NCBI RefSeq assembly: GCF_030068455.1
Contig: NZ_JAQOSQ010000005.1
Span: 1-64,000, forward strand
Reading direction: 5' to 3'
Length of the DNA stretch: 64,000 bases
From: Roseofilum casamattae BLCC-M143
Lineage (GTDB): Bacteria; Cyanobacteriota; Cyanobacteriia; Cyanobacteriales; Desertifilaceae
In this document: positions 45,780 to 57,005 of the stretch, one piece after another
How positions within the stretch are numbered: position 1 is the first letter of the stretch
How the letters are laid out: every line of letters begins with the position of its first letter
Translations under genes and position numbers: made by a program
The notes under the pieces: generated by a model
What the model saw: the letters and a program-made list of their open reading frames with translations, nothing else
Told to the model about the DNA's origin: nothing
Database searches by the model: none

Positions 45780-48700
45780 ATGAGTGCGCTCTCAACAGAT
45801 TACCCCACACTAAGTAACTATCAAGCGATCGAACTGATTCATGAGAGCGATCGCACCCTCGTCTATCGCGGTAAGAATATCGAGAGCGGGCAACCCGCAG
45901 CCATTAAATTAATGCGCAACCGGTATCCTTCGTTCCAAGAACTCGTACAGTTCCGCAACCAATATGCCATTAGTAAAAACCTAGACCTAGAAGGAGTCAT
46001 CAAAACCTACGCCATCGAACGCTACGAGAACCGCTACGCTCTGATAATGGAAGATATGGGGGGCATCTCCTTAGCCGAATATGAGAAACGAGCCTCCTTG
46101 TCCTTGTCCCATTTTCTCCACATCGCCATCCAACTGTCAGACATTCTACACCAACTGCACGATCGTGCGATTATTCACAAAGATATTAAACCGGCAAATA
46201 TTCTCATTCATCCGGAAACGCAACAGATTAAACTGATTGACTTTAGTATTTCCACTCTATTGCCTAAAGAAAGGCAAACCCTGCAAACTCCTAGAGGGTT
46301 AGAAGGAACTCTGGCTTATATTTCTCCAGAGCAAACCGGACGAATGAATCGAGGAATTGACTACCGCAGCGACTTTTATTCCTTGGGAGTGACCTTATAC
46401 GAACTGTTGGTTGGCTCTCTTCCTTTTACCAGCGAAGATGCTCTCGAGCTGATTTACGCCCATATTGCTGTCTCTCCCGACTCTCTGAGTAATTGGATTG
46501 TTTTAGGAGGAGAACTATGTCCGCCAACGCTTTCAGAGATAGTAATGAAACTGATGGCGAAAAATGCCGAAGAACGCTATCAGAGTGCGTTAGGACTGAA
46601 ATATGACTTAGAAAAATGCCTGGAAGACTATGAGGAAACAGGGAAAATCGAGTCATTTGAATTAGGCGAACGAGATATTTGCGATCGCTTTATTATCCCG
46701 GAAAAACTCTACGGACGCTCCGAGCCAGTACAAATGCTTCTCGACTCGTTTCATCGCGTGGCAGAAGGCAACAGCGAAATGATGCTAGTTGCTGGATTTT
46801 CTGGGATCGGGAAAACCGCTGCGATCGATGAAGTCCACAAACCTATTGTCAAAAATCGCGGTTATTTTATCAAAGGAAAATTCGACCAATTTAGTCGGAA
46901 TATTCCCTTAAGCGCGATCGCGATCGCATTGCGAAACTTAATGGGACAATTACTCGGAGGCTCCGATGCCGAATTAGATGCTTGGAAAACTCAAATTCTC
47001 GAAGCCGTCAGCACGAATGGGCAAGTCCTTATTGATGCCATTCCCGAACTCGAACGGATTATCGGCCAGCAACCGGAGGCTCCCCAATTATCGGGGACGG
47101 CAGCGCAAAACCGCTTTAACTTACTCTTTCAGAAATTAATTACAGTTTTTGCCAGTGAAGACCATCCCCTCGTCATCTTTCTCGACGACTTGCAATGGGC
47201 AGATTCGGCCTCATTAAAGTTAATTGAAGTGTTGATGAGCGATCGCAAAACCAGCCATTTACTCCTGTTAGGCGCTTACCGAGACAACGAAGTCTTTCCC
47301 GCCCATCCATTGATGTTAACCTTAGCTGAGTTAGAGAAACAAGCCGCAGTAATTTCGACGATTACTCTCCCTCCTTTAGCCAAAACTTGTATTAATCAGT
47401 TAGTTGCCGATACTCTCAGTTGTACCCTGAAGTTAGCCACTCCATTAACAGAATTAATTTATCGGAAAACTGAGGGAAATCCGTTTTTTACCACCCAATT
47501 CTTAAAACGATTATACGACGATAAATTTATTACCTTTAATCGCGAGCAGGGATATTGGCAATGCGATCTCGTCCGAGTACAAGATGCCTCTCTCACCGAC
47601 GATGTGGTAGAATTTATGGCAGAGCGCTTGCAAAAACTACCGCCGCCGACCCAAGAGGTATTGAAGCTCGCCGCTTGTATTGGTAACCAATTTGACCTAG
47701 AGACCTTAGCGATCGCGCGCGAAATTCCTGCGGAAGAAGTCACCATCGAAATTTGGAAGGCATTGCATGAAGGCATTGTTTTACCCATCGGCGCAGCCTA
47801 TAAGTTTTTCCAAGGAGAGTTGGATTCTCCAGCTCGAGAAATCGACGATGTAAGTTATCGATTTCTGCACGATCGCGTACAACAAGCCGCCTATTCTCTC
47901 ATTCCCGAAGCGCAAAAACAAGCCACTCATCTCAACATTGGGCAACTGTTGTTAGAAAACCTACTCGCCGGCGATGGCAAAAGCAACACAGAAGCAAACA
48001 ATACCGAGATTAATCGCGATCGCCCCATCTTCGATATTGTCAATCATTTTAATCTCGGACGCCACTTAATTCGCGAGCCAGAGCAACGGCTGCAACTGGC
48101 TCGATTAAACTTACAAGCCGGACAACAAGCCAGACAAAGCGTCGCCTATGATGCAGCCTTTGCCTATATTGCCACCGGATTGGAATACTTGCCCGATTGT
48201 TGCTGGGAAGCGTATTACGAACTCACCTTGCAACTCTATCGCGAAGGCGTTAGCGCGGCTTGCACGAGCAGAGAGTTTGCCACCATGGATCGATGGCTCG
48301 ACATTGCCCGCGATCGCATTATCTCGCTTCTCGATCGCATTCCCTTCTACGAAACCCAAATTCAAGCCTTCGTCGCGCAAAAACAGCTCTCGGCAGCCAT
48401 AGAGCTTGGCTTAAATACCTTAGAACAATTGGGAGAAACCTTCAGCAAAAATCCCCAACCTGAAGATTTTGGGCGCAGCATCCAAGCCATTAAGACCAGT
48501 TTAGCCGGGCGCCAAATTGAAGATTTAATCGATCTGCCTTCAATGGAAGACAAACGAGGATTAGCAGTATTGCAAATTTTGTGGAGATTATCATCAGTAC
48601 TGGTGATGAGCGCGCCCAAATTGATGCCATTTTGCATGTTTAAAGCAGTTAAATTATCCATCGATTTGGGAAACTCCGTCTTATCCGCTCCCGCCTACGC

Positions 48701-51248
48701 CACCTATGGCATGATTCTCTGTAGCGCTGCTGGAGATATTCCCACCGGCTATCGCTTCGGCCAGCTCGCCTTAAAAATTTTGGACAAATATGACGGTAAA
48801 GTTGTCTATGCCAAAACCCTCGTCCGGTTTGCCACCGGAGTTCGACACTGGCAAGATCCCTTGCAAGATACTCTACCGAGTTTAGCTGAAGCCTATCAAC
48901 TGGCATTAGAGGTAGGCGATCTCGAATCTGCTGCCATTTGTGCTGCCGGATATGGATATCATTCCTATTTTGCCGGGACAGAACTCACCCAGCTCGAGGG
49001 AGAACTCGATGCCTATAGCCAAGGAATCGAAGCTATTGGGCAACAAACCGTATTGTATTGGCATAAAATCTATCATCAAGATGTCTTGAATTTATTGGGA
49101 GAATCAGAGGTTCCTTGGTGTTTGGTAGGAACTGCCTACGACGAAACCGTAAACCTGCCGATGAAAGAGCAATATAACGATGGCGTTGGTTTAGGCATTG
49201 CTTACATACATAAATCAATACTTTGCTATTTATTCCATCAATTCGATCTCGCTCGCGAGACCCTAAATTTAGCCGCAAACTATATTCAAAGATTAGCTCC
49301 CTTTGCTCATACTTCTTGGTTTTATTTCTATCAAGCGCTCGCTAGCTTAGCCACTTACTCTTTGGAAGAGTGTACCAATGAAGAAGAACTGCCCCAGGAG
49401 AGCGAACGCAGCCGAAATAAACTGCAACATTGGGCCCGACATGCTCCGGCAAACTATCAGCATAAGTTGGATTTAATTGAAGCAGAACGCTGCCGAGTTC
49501 TCGGACAAAAATTAGAAGCAATGGAACTGTACGATCGCGCGATCGCTGGAGCAAAAGAACGCGGCTACATTCAAGAAGAAGCCTTAGCAAACGAACTCTT
49601 TGCCAAATTTTACCTAGAATGGAGCTTCAGCTCGGCTCGGTCTCAGGGACGCAAAAAAGAGGCCGGACTGTATATGCAAGAAGCCTACTATTGCTATGCT
49701 CAATGGGGGGCAAAAGCCAAAACGAAACATTTAGAAGAAAGCTATCCACAACTATTAATACCAATCTTGCAACAGGAGAAAGTGCTTTCGACTAACCAAG
49801 AAGAACGCCATCGCACCTCTTCCATTATTGCTGCATCAACAACCACCAATCCTTCTTCAACAAGCACAATTGCTAATATTTCTTCAATTCTTGACTTTTC
49901 GTCCCTATTAAAAACATCGCAAACCCTTTCGGGGGAAATCGAACTGGATGGTCTCCTGTCGAGCCTGATGAAGATTATTCTAGAAAATGCGGGAGCCACC
50001 AAAGGGGCGTTATTACTAACCAGCGATCGCGGATTGCAGATCGAAGCGATCGCCACTCGGATTGAAGATAGCAGTAAATTCACCATCGACCTATTGCATC
50101 AAGCTATTCCTCTATCTGGAACCATGGATTTACCGGTAGGATTAGTTCGGTATGTTCGCCATACCCAAGAGATGATAATTTTAGATGCAAGCTCTGCCCA
50201 AGAACAGTTTACTTCCGAACCTTATATTTTAGATTACAACCCGCAAAGTTTGCTCTGTTTGCCATTGCTGGAGAGAGGACAATTAATCGGAATTCTTTAT
50301 GTCGAGAATCGTTTAACTGCCGATGCCTTTACTCGCGATCGCGTCGAAGTGTTAGAAATGCTCTGCGCTCAAGCTGCGATTTCCCTCGAAAATGCCAGAT
50401 TGTATCGAAAAGCGCAAGAAGCTCTGCACGATTTACAAAACACTCAACTGCAATTAGTCCAAAATGAAAAAATGGCAACCTTGGGAAATTTGGTTGCGGG
50501 AGTTGCCCACGAAATTAATAATCCAGTTGGGTTTATTAGCGGAAATATTGATGCCGCTCGGGAGTATTTACAGGATTTGCTCCATGGCTTGGAACTCTAT
50601 CAAAACCATGCTTCTATTCCCGATAGAATTATGGACGAGATTGCAGACCTAGATTTAGACTTTATTACCGAAGATTTTCCCAAACTAATCGCATCTATGG
50701 AAACCGGATGCGATCGCATTACCAATATTAGTACGTCCTTGCGTACCTTTTCGCGGTTGGATACGGCAAGCAAAACCGAGTTTAATCTCCATGACGGAAT
50801 CGAGAGTACGTTGTTAATTTTAAAATATCGACTGAAAGCCAACGAAAACCGTCCGGCAATTGAAGTCGTGAAACATTATGGCAAGATTCCATTGGTAAAA
50901 TGCTATGCAGGACAAATTAACCAAGTATTTATGAATTTACTGGCCAATGCGATCGATGCCTTAGAAGAGGGAGATCGAGCATCAAATCGGATTGCGATCG
51001 CCACTGAGTTAAGTGAAGATAACCTGAATATCGTCGTGCGAATTACTGATAATGGTATCGGGATGTCAGCAGAAGTTAAAAAACAGATATTCGAGCAAGG
51101 ATTTACAACAAAAGGAGTAGGTAAAGGCACGGGTTTAGGAATGGCGATCGCCAAGTCTATTATCGAAGAAAAACACGGGGGTGCGATCGCTTGTCAATCG
51201 GAACTCGGTAAAGGCACGGAATTTATCATTTCTCTACCCATAAGATGA
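45780..51248 (+). CDS. giant Ser/Thr kinase - ATPase - GAF - histidine kinase hybrid, second
   Basis: The 1822-residue product has the same order of domains as the other two giant kinases: Ser/Thr kinase (about 10-275, HKDIKPAN, DFS), ATPase with GFSGIGKT (about 338-345) and FLDDLQWAD, helical repeats (about 650-1310), GAF (about 1365-1545), and a histidine kinase with His1577 and intact N, G1 (DNGIGM) and G2 boxes. It looks fully intact. Similarity to the first copy is highest in the kinase and ATPase parts and lower in the helical repeats, which may recognise different partners. Element A lies upstream. No receiver is fused, so phosphotransfer needs another protein. Confidence 0.93.
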   Translation: MSALSTDYPTLSNYQAIELIHESDRTLVYRGKNIESGQPAAIKLMRNRYPSFQELVQFRNQYAISKNLDLEGVIKTYAIERYENRYALIMEDMGGISLAEYEKRASLSLSHFLHIAIQLSDILHQLHDRAIIHKDIKPANILIHPETQQIKLIDFSISTLLPKERQTLQTPRGLEGTLAYISPEQTGRMNRGIDYRSDFYSLGVTLYELLVGSLPFTSEDALELIYAHIAVSPDSLSNWIVLGGELCPPTLSEIVMKLMAKNAEERYQSALGLKYDLEKCLEDYEETGKIESFELGERDICDRFIIPEKLYGRSEPVQMLLDSFHRVAEGNSEMMLVAGFSGIGKTAAIDEVHKPIVKNRGYFIKGKFDQFSRNIPLSAIAIALRNLMGQLLGGSDAELDAWKTQILEAVSTNGQVLIDAIPELERIIGQQPEAPQLSGTAAQNRFNLLFQKLITVFASEDHPLVIFLDDLQWADSASLKLIEVLMSDRKTSHLLLLGAYRDNEVFPAHPLMLTLAELEKQAAVISTITLPPLAKTCINQLVADTLSCTLKLATPLTELIYRKTEGNPFFTTQFLKRLYDDKFITFNREQGYWQCDLVRVQDASLTDDVVEFMAERLQKLPPPTQEVLKLAACIGNQFDLETLAIAREIPAEEVTIEIWKALHEGIVLPIGAAYKFFQGELDSPAREIDDVSYRFLHDRVQQAAYSLIPEAQKQATHLNIGQLLLENLLAGDGKSNTEANNTEINRDRPIFDIVNHFNLGRHLIREPEQRLQLARLNLQAGQQARQSVAYDAAFAYIATGLEYLPDCCWEAYYELTLQLYREGVSAACTSREFATMDRWLDIARDRIISLLDRIPFYETQIQAFVAQKQLSAAIELGLNTLEQLGETFSKNPQPEDFGRSIQAIKTSLAGRQIEDLIDLPSMEDKRGLAVLQILWRLSSVLVMSAPKLMPFCMFKAVKLSIDLGNSVLSAPAYATYGMILCSAAGDIPTGYRFGQLALKILDKYDGKVVYAKTLVRFATGVRHWQDPLQDTLPSLAEAYQLALEVGDLESAAICAAGYGYHSYFAGTELTQLEGELDAYSQGIEAIGQQTVLYWHKIYHQDVLNLLGESEVPWCLVGTAYDETVNLPMKEQYNDGVGLGIAYIHKSILCYLFHQFDLARETLNLAANYIQRLAPFAHTSWFYFYQALASLATYSLEECTNEEELPQESERSRNKLQHWARHAPANYQHKLDLIEAERCRVLGQKLEAMELYDRAIAGAKERGYIQEEALANELFAKFYLEWSFSSARSQGRKKEAGLYMQEAYYCYAQWGAKAKTKHLEESYPQLLIPILQQEKVLSTNQEERHRTSSIIAASTTTNPSSTSTIANISSILDFSSLLKTSQTLSGEIELDGLLSSLMKIILENAGATKGALLLTSDRGLQIEAIATRIEDSSKFTIDLLHQAIPLSGTMDLPVGLVRYVRHTQEMIILDASSAQEQFTSEPYILDYNPQSLLCLPLLERGQLIGILYVENRLTADAFTRDRVEVLEMLCAQAAISLENARLYRKAQEALHDLQNTQLQLVQNEKMATLGNLVAGVAHEINNPVGFISGNIDAAREYLQDLLHGLELYQNHASIPDRIMDEIADLDLDFITEDFPKLIASMETGCDRITNISTSLRTFSRLDTASKTEFNLHDGIESTLLILKYRLKANENRPAIEVVKHYGKIPLVKCYAGQINQVFMNLLANAIDALEEGDRASNRIAIATELSEDNLNIVVRITDNGIGMSAEVKKQIFEQGFTTKGVGKGTGLGMAIAKSIIEEKHGGAIACQSELGKGTEFIISLPIR

Positions 51249-51296
51249 GTGTGTCGAATTGTTCTTTAAAAATGTAAATTCCCCAAACTCTTCACA

Positions 51297-51330
51297 AGTT
51301 TTTCACGATTTTTGTTTAAACTAAAGTAAA
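51297..51330 (+). promoter_or_regulatory. shared upstream element, site B
   Basis: AGTTTTTCAC (51297-51306) and GTTTAAAC (51314-51321), with the same offset of 17 as site A, lie 34-58 bp before the third giant kinase. The first 10 bases and the GTTTAAACTAA core are identical to site A although the flanks differ. Confidence 0.6.
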
Positions 51331-51354
51331 GCTATTTTAGAACGATTGGCAAAC

Positions 51355-54300
51355 ATGAGCGCAATTTCGACCGACCTTCCCAAAATTGGCCAATACCAAG
51401 CGATCGCACTCATCTACGAAAGCGATCGCACCCTCGTCTATCGCGGGCAGAATGTAGAGAATGAGCAACCCGTCATTATCAAATTACTGGGCAACGCATA
51501 TCCTTCTTTTGGAGAATTAGTCCGATTTCGCAATCAATATGTCATCACTCAAAACCTCGACTCCCCACTGATCGTCAAACCCATCACCCTAGAGCGTTAC
51601 GGCAACAGCTATGCCTTGATCATGCCCGATCGAGGATTCGTCTCCCTCAGCAGCTACTGGCAAAACGCCAACGCTGACCTGCGAGAGCTGCTCGCCCTAG
51701 CCCTGCAACTGGCTGAGTCCCTCTATCTTCTGGCGGGGCAGCAAGTTCTCCATAAAGACATCAAACCCGCCAATATTCTGATTCATCCGGTTACGCAGCA
51801 AGTGCAACTGATTGACTTTAGCATCGCCTCCTTGCTCCCTAAAGAACAACGCCAACTGGTGAACCCCAAAGGCCTCGAAGGCACCCTCGCTTACATTTCC
51901 CCCGAGCAAACAGGACGGATGAACCGGGGCATTGACTACCGTACCGATTTCTATTCCCTCGGTGTCACCCTCTACGAGTTATTGACCGGGATGCTGCCCT
52001 TTAGTGTCAGTGACCCGTTGGAGTTGGTGCATTGCCACATTGCACAATCGCCTATTGCGCCAGTGGATTTGCTGGATGCTGAGGGTCAACCCTATCCGGC
52101 GATGCTCTCGGGGATTATCATGAAGTTGATGGCGAAAAATGCCGAAGACCGCTATCAGAGTGCGTTGGGGTTGAGGCATGATTTAGAACGATGTCTGCGA
52201 TCGCTGGAAGAAACAGGCCAGATTGCTGAGTTTGAACTCGGCGAACGGGATGTCTGCGATCGTTTTCTGATTCCGGAGAAGCTCTATGGACGCGAGGCAG
52301 AAGTTCGGGCTTTACTCGACGCTTTCGAGCGGGTGGCGGCTGGCAGTCGTGAAATGATGCTGGTGGCCGGGTTTTCCGGGATTGGGAAAACGGCGGTGGT
52401 CAATGAGGTGCACAAGCCGATCGTCCGTCAGCACGGCTACTTCATCAAAGGAAAATTCGATCAGTTCAATCGCAACATTCCGTTCTCCGCCTTTGTGCAG
52501 GCATTCCGCAACTTGATGGGGCAACTGCTTAGTGAATCGGATGAAGCGTTAGCGAACTGGAAAACCCAAATCTTGGCAGCCGTGGGAGATAACGGCCAAG
52601 TGTTGATTGATGTGATTCCCGAACTTGTACAAGTTATTGGTCAACAATCGCCCGCAACTGAACTATCGGGCAGTGCAGCGCAAAACCGTTTTAACCTTCT
52701 GTTTCAAAAATTCATTGCCGTATTCACCACTCCGGAGCATCCATTAGTGATGTTTCTGGATGACTTACAATGGGCTGATTCAGCTTCGTTGAATCTCATG
52801 AAAGTCTTGATGGGAGAGAGTGATATGGGATATTTGCTTCTATTGGGAGCTTATCGAGACAATGAAGTCTTTCCAGCACACCCCTTGATGTTGGCGTTAG
52901 GTGAGATTGTCAAAAACAAAGCGATTCTCAACACCATCACTCTAGAACCTTTAAGTGAATCAGGATTAAACTGTCTGATAGCAGACACTCTTAGTTGTAC
53001 TCTCGATCTGGCATTTCCTTTGACGGAATTGGTGTATCAAAAAACTAAGGGAAACCCATTTTTCGCCACTCAATTTCTCAAAGCACTCAATGAAGATGAA
53101 TGGATTTGCTACAACCTGGAGTTGGGCTATTGGCAGTGCGATATTGTTGCGGTGCGACAACTGGCATTGACGGATGATGTAGTGGAGTTTATGGCAACTC
53201 AATTGCAAAAGTTGTCAACACAGACACAAGAGATATTGAAGTTAGCCGCTTGTATTGGCAATCAGTTTGATTTGTCAATCTTAGCCATTGTGAGCGAACA
53301 GTCCCCGGAGCAGGTGGCAACAGCACTATGGAATGCATTACAAGAAGGTCTAGTCCTGCCTCAAAGCGAAGTTTACAAATTCTTTCAAGATCGTGAAAGC
53401 GACACACGAGAGTCCTCAACGGATATCTCAGTGGGCTATAAATTCTTGCACGATCGCATTCAGCAAGCCAGCTATGTACTCATTGCTGATAATAAAAAAC
53501 AGTCCGTCCACCTCAAAATCGGACAATTACTCTTAGCTCATCAATCGGACAGCGATCGGGAAGATAGCGATAACATTTTTAATGTTTTAAACCATCTGAT
53601 GATAGGCATTGATGCCGATCCGTCTTCTATTCCCGCCGAGCAGCTAGCAGAACTAGCGTTTTTGGCAGGGATGAAAGCCAAACTCTCTATTGCTTATCAA
53701 GCAGCCATTGACTACTTCAGTTTTGGACTTTCCCGACTTCATCAAGATGCTTGGGAAACTCATTATCAACTCGTATTCGATCTCAATCGCGAAAAAGCAG
53801 AATGTGACTATTTTGTTGGTCGGTTTGAAGAGTCGGAATCAATACTGAATTACGCTTTGACAAAAGTAAAAAGACCTCGAGATACCGCCCAGATTTATGG
53901 GATTTTCATGAATCAACGCATGACTCAAGGGACGGATCTTGTTTCTGGTATTAATGCTGGAATCAAGGGCTTAGCTGTTTTAGGTATGATGTTGCCCACC
54001 GATGTTGAGGCTTTAGAAGCTCTCGTCAAAGAAGAATTGCGGCAAGTTCAAGAAGCCTTTGATAAAATATCTCCTCGTGTTCTTTTAGACCTGCCTGAGA
54101 TGAGCGATCCAGTACAGAAAAACTGTATGGATCTCCTGCCTATTTTGATGTCGATTTCTTATGTGGCAGGGAATTCAACTCTGAATTGGTTGACGCTGTT
54201 ACGCATAATAAATCTTTCTCTTCAATATGGTCGAGCAGAGAGTTCTAGCTTTGCATTTTGTTACTATGGGATGGTTTTGGCTTCCCAGGGTCATTATCAA

Positions 54301-56811
54301 GAAGCATATCAGTTTGGTTCTGTAGCCCTAGAGGTCGATCGGACTTTCCATAATAAGCACTATATCGGCAAAAACAACAATATTTTTGCTCATTCTATCA
54401 ACCCATATACTCGTCCATTAGCAGAGAACCTGCCTTTATATCAACAATCTTTTGAGGTTTGCACTGAATTAGGGGACTTGATCTTTGGGGTCTGGGCAAT
54501 TGAATTTCTCATGTGGACTCATCTAATCAAAGGAAGTCCTTTACCTCTAATCGAGGAAGAAGCTCAGAAGTATATTAGCTATGTCCAAGGAGTCAACGAT
54601 TACAACATGCTGTGCTGCTTTGAGCTTAAACAGCAATTTGTGCAAGAGCTGATGGACGAGACCTTAGAGGATGACTCGTTAACATATATAGGGTTTATGA
54701 ACAATCCAAACCTGAAGCTTTGGCAAGACAATCACTACGAACACGGTATTAACTGGTATGGCTTCCTCGTTTTACAACGGCTTTATCTCAAGGAAAACTA
54801 TGGACAAGCTGTGGAGATAGCTCAATTACTAAAATCTACACTGGCGACAAATTTTGGGTTTTTCCCTATTCTTATCTACCATGTTTACTATCCCCTCAGC
54901 CTGATCGCTAATTATTCTGAAGTGGATAGTGAAACTCAGACTGTTTACTTACAGCAAATACAGGAACAACAACAAATACTTCAAAAGTGCTCTGAAAACT
55001 GCTCGGACAATTTCCTTCATAAATATCATTTGATTTCTGCTGAAATTGCTTATCTCAATGGCGATCGCCTGCAAGCAATAGAATTATACGATCGCGCGAT
55101 CGCCGGAGCGAAAGAGAACGAATACATCCAAGAAGAAGCCCTAGCCAACGAACTCGCCGCCAAATTCTACCTCGACTGGGGGAAAGAGAAAATTGCAGCC
55201 GTATATATGCAAGAAGCGTACTACTGCTACGCCCACTGGGGAGCGAAAGCAAAAACCGACCACCTAGAGGCCAACTACCCCGAACTGCTCGCCCCCATTC
55301 TGCAACAACAACGCACAGAAGCGAGCGCAGTCAACAACCTCACCAGACTCACCCAAACGCTAACCACATCCCTCGAAACCCAAACTTCTAGCAGCACAAG
55401 CATCTCCGAAACCCTCGACGTTGCCACCATCCTGCAAGCCGCCCAAAAACTTTCCAGCACCATCGAGCTAGAGCAGCTACTCGGTGATATCGCCGAGATT
55501 ATCCTCATCAACGCCGGTGCGAAAAAGATGGCACTGCTCACCCTAGAGCGAGCTCAATGGCAGCTCCACGCCACAGCCGAACAGCACGAGCAAGGCAACA
55601 TCACGACCCAGACCCAACCCCAACCCCTCACCCCCGACAACCCCGTCGTTCCACTCCGCCTGATTCAGTACGTCAAAAATACACAGCAATCCGTTCTCAT
55701 CAACGAAGCGAAAACCGAGATTGCCGGAATCCTCGAAGGCTACCTGCTCCAATACCAACCTCAGAGCGTCCTCTGTCTCCCCTTGATCAACCAAGGCGAC
55801 TTAGTTGCGATCGCCTATCTCGAGCATCCCACCACCAAAAGGGTCTTCACTCCCAACCGTCAAACGATTCTGGAATTCCTCTGTGCCCAAGCGGCTGTAT
55901 CTCTGCAAAATGCCCAACTCTATCAACAAGCTCAACAATCCCAGAGCAAAGCAGAACAGGCGTTGGTCGAGCTGCAACAGGCCCAATTACAACTGGTGCA
56001 GAGTGAGAAGATGTCTGCCCTCGGCAATCTCGTTGCGGGTGTAGCGCATGAGATTAATAACCCGGTGGGCTTTTTGCAGGGAAATATTCAGCCAGCACAG
56101 GACTATGTTCGAGATTTACTGGGCTTGATTGATGTTTATCAAACAGAATATCCCCAAGAGAATGAGACAGTGGAGGATGAAATCGAAGCGATCGATTTAG
56201 AATTTGTGCGGGAAGATTTACCGAAATTGCTTAATTCGATGAACTTGGGTGTTGACCGAATCCGGAATATCAGCACCAGTTTACGCACCTTTTCGCGGAC
56301 AGATAAAGAACATAAAACGGCGTTTAATCTGCATGAGGGTATTGAGAGTACATTGCTGATTCTTAAGCATCGCACTAAGGCAAATGAGCAACGACCGAAA
56401 GTTGAAGTGGTCAAGAATTATGGGGAACTGCCAGAGGTGCAATGTTTCCCGGGGCAGTTGAATCAGGTGTTTATGAATATTTTGGCAAATGCAATTGATG
56501 CTTTTGAGGAGGCAAATCAGGGAAAAACCTATCAAGAAATCGAAGCGAGTCCCAATATGATTGCGATTACCACATTCCTGCACAATGAATAGGTAAAAAT
56601 CCAGATTCAAGACAATGCAGGCGGAATGAAGCCGGAGACGGTTGCACGAATTTTTGAGCAGGGGTTTACGACGAAAGGAGTGGGAAAAGGTACGGGTTTG
56701 GGCATGGCGATCGCCCTGCAAATTATTCAAGAAAAACACGGTGGGAGTATCGCGGTACAATCCAAAATTGGTTCGGGAACTGAATTTCAGATCGATTTGC
56801 CGATCGCCTAA
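51355..56811 (+). pseudogene. giant Ser/Thr kinase - histidine kinase hybrid, third, with in-frame stop
   Basis: ATG 51355 matches the start of the second copy. The reading frame stays open to TAG 56590-56592 (residue 1746) and then continues in the same frame to TAA 56809-56811; without the TAG it would have 1818 residues. Domains present are Ser/Thr kinase (HKDIKPAN, DFS), ATPase (GFSGIGKT, FLDDLQWAD), helical repeats, GAF (about 1350-1520), and HisKA with His1565. The N-box is upstream of the stop. The G1 box (DNAGGM) and the G2 box (GKGTGLGMA) lie after it, so the truncated product cannot bind ATP properly in its histidine-kinase part. The remaining Ser/Thr kinase could still work. Read-through, a recent mutation or a sequence error are all possible. 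Confidence 0.85.
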
Positions 56812-56926
56812 ATGACTGCGAAAACGAGTCTCCTTTAGGCTAACCCTCGGTGTTGCGTTTCATTTTTGAATCGGCGTAGTAAAAACTCGGATAATTTTGA
56901 GGCTAATTTTTGAATCGACCTTCACA

Positions 56927-56953
56927 ACTTTTTCACAATCTTGGGTTATAACC
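56927..56953 (+). promoter_or_regulatory. shared upstream element, site C
   Basis: ACTTTTTCAC (56927-56936) and the palindrome GGTTATAACC (56944-56953) keep the 17-bp offset of sites A and B. The palindrome differs in sequence but not in type. It lies 53-79 bp before the lipoprotein gene. Confidence 0.45.
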
Positions 56954-57005
56954 AAAAATAAGCATACTGGAAACTATTTTTGTCCATGTTGAGCAAAAAT
57001 CAAAA

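Noticed and set aside
56626-56811. Separate 61-residue gene after the third giant kinase
   Set aside because: It is in frame with, and continues, the kinase domain interrupted by the TAG, so it is treated as part of that gene.
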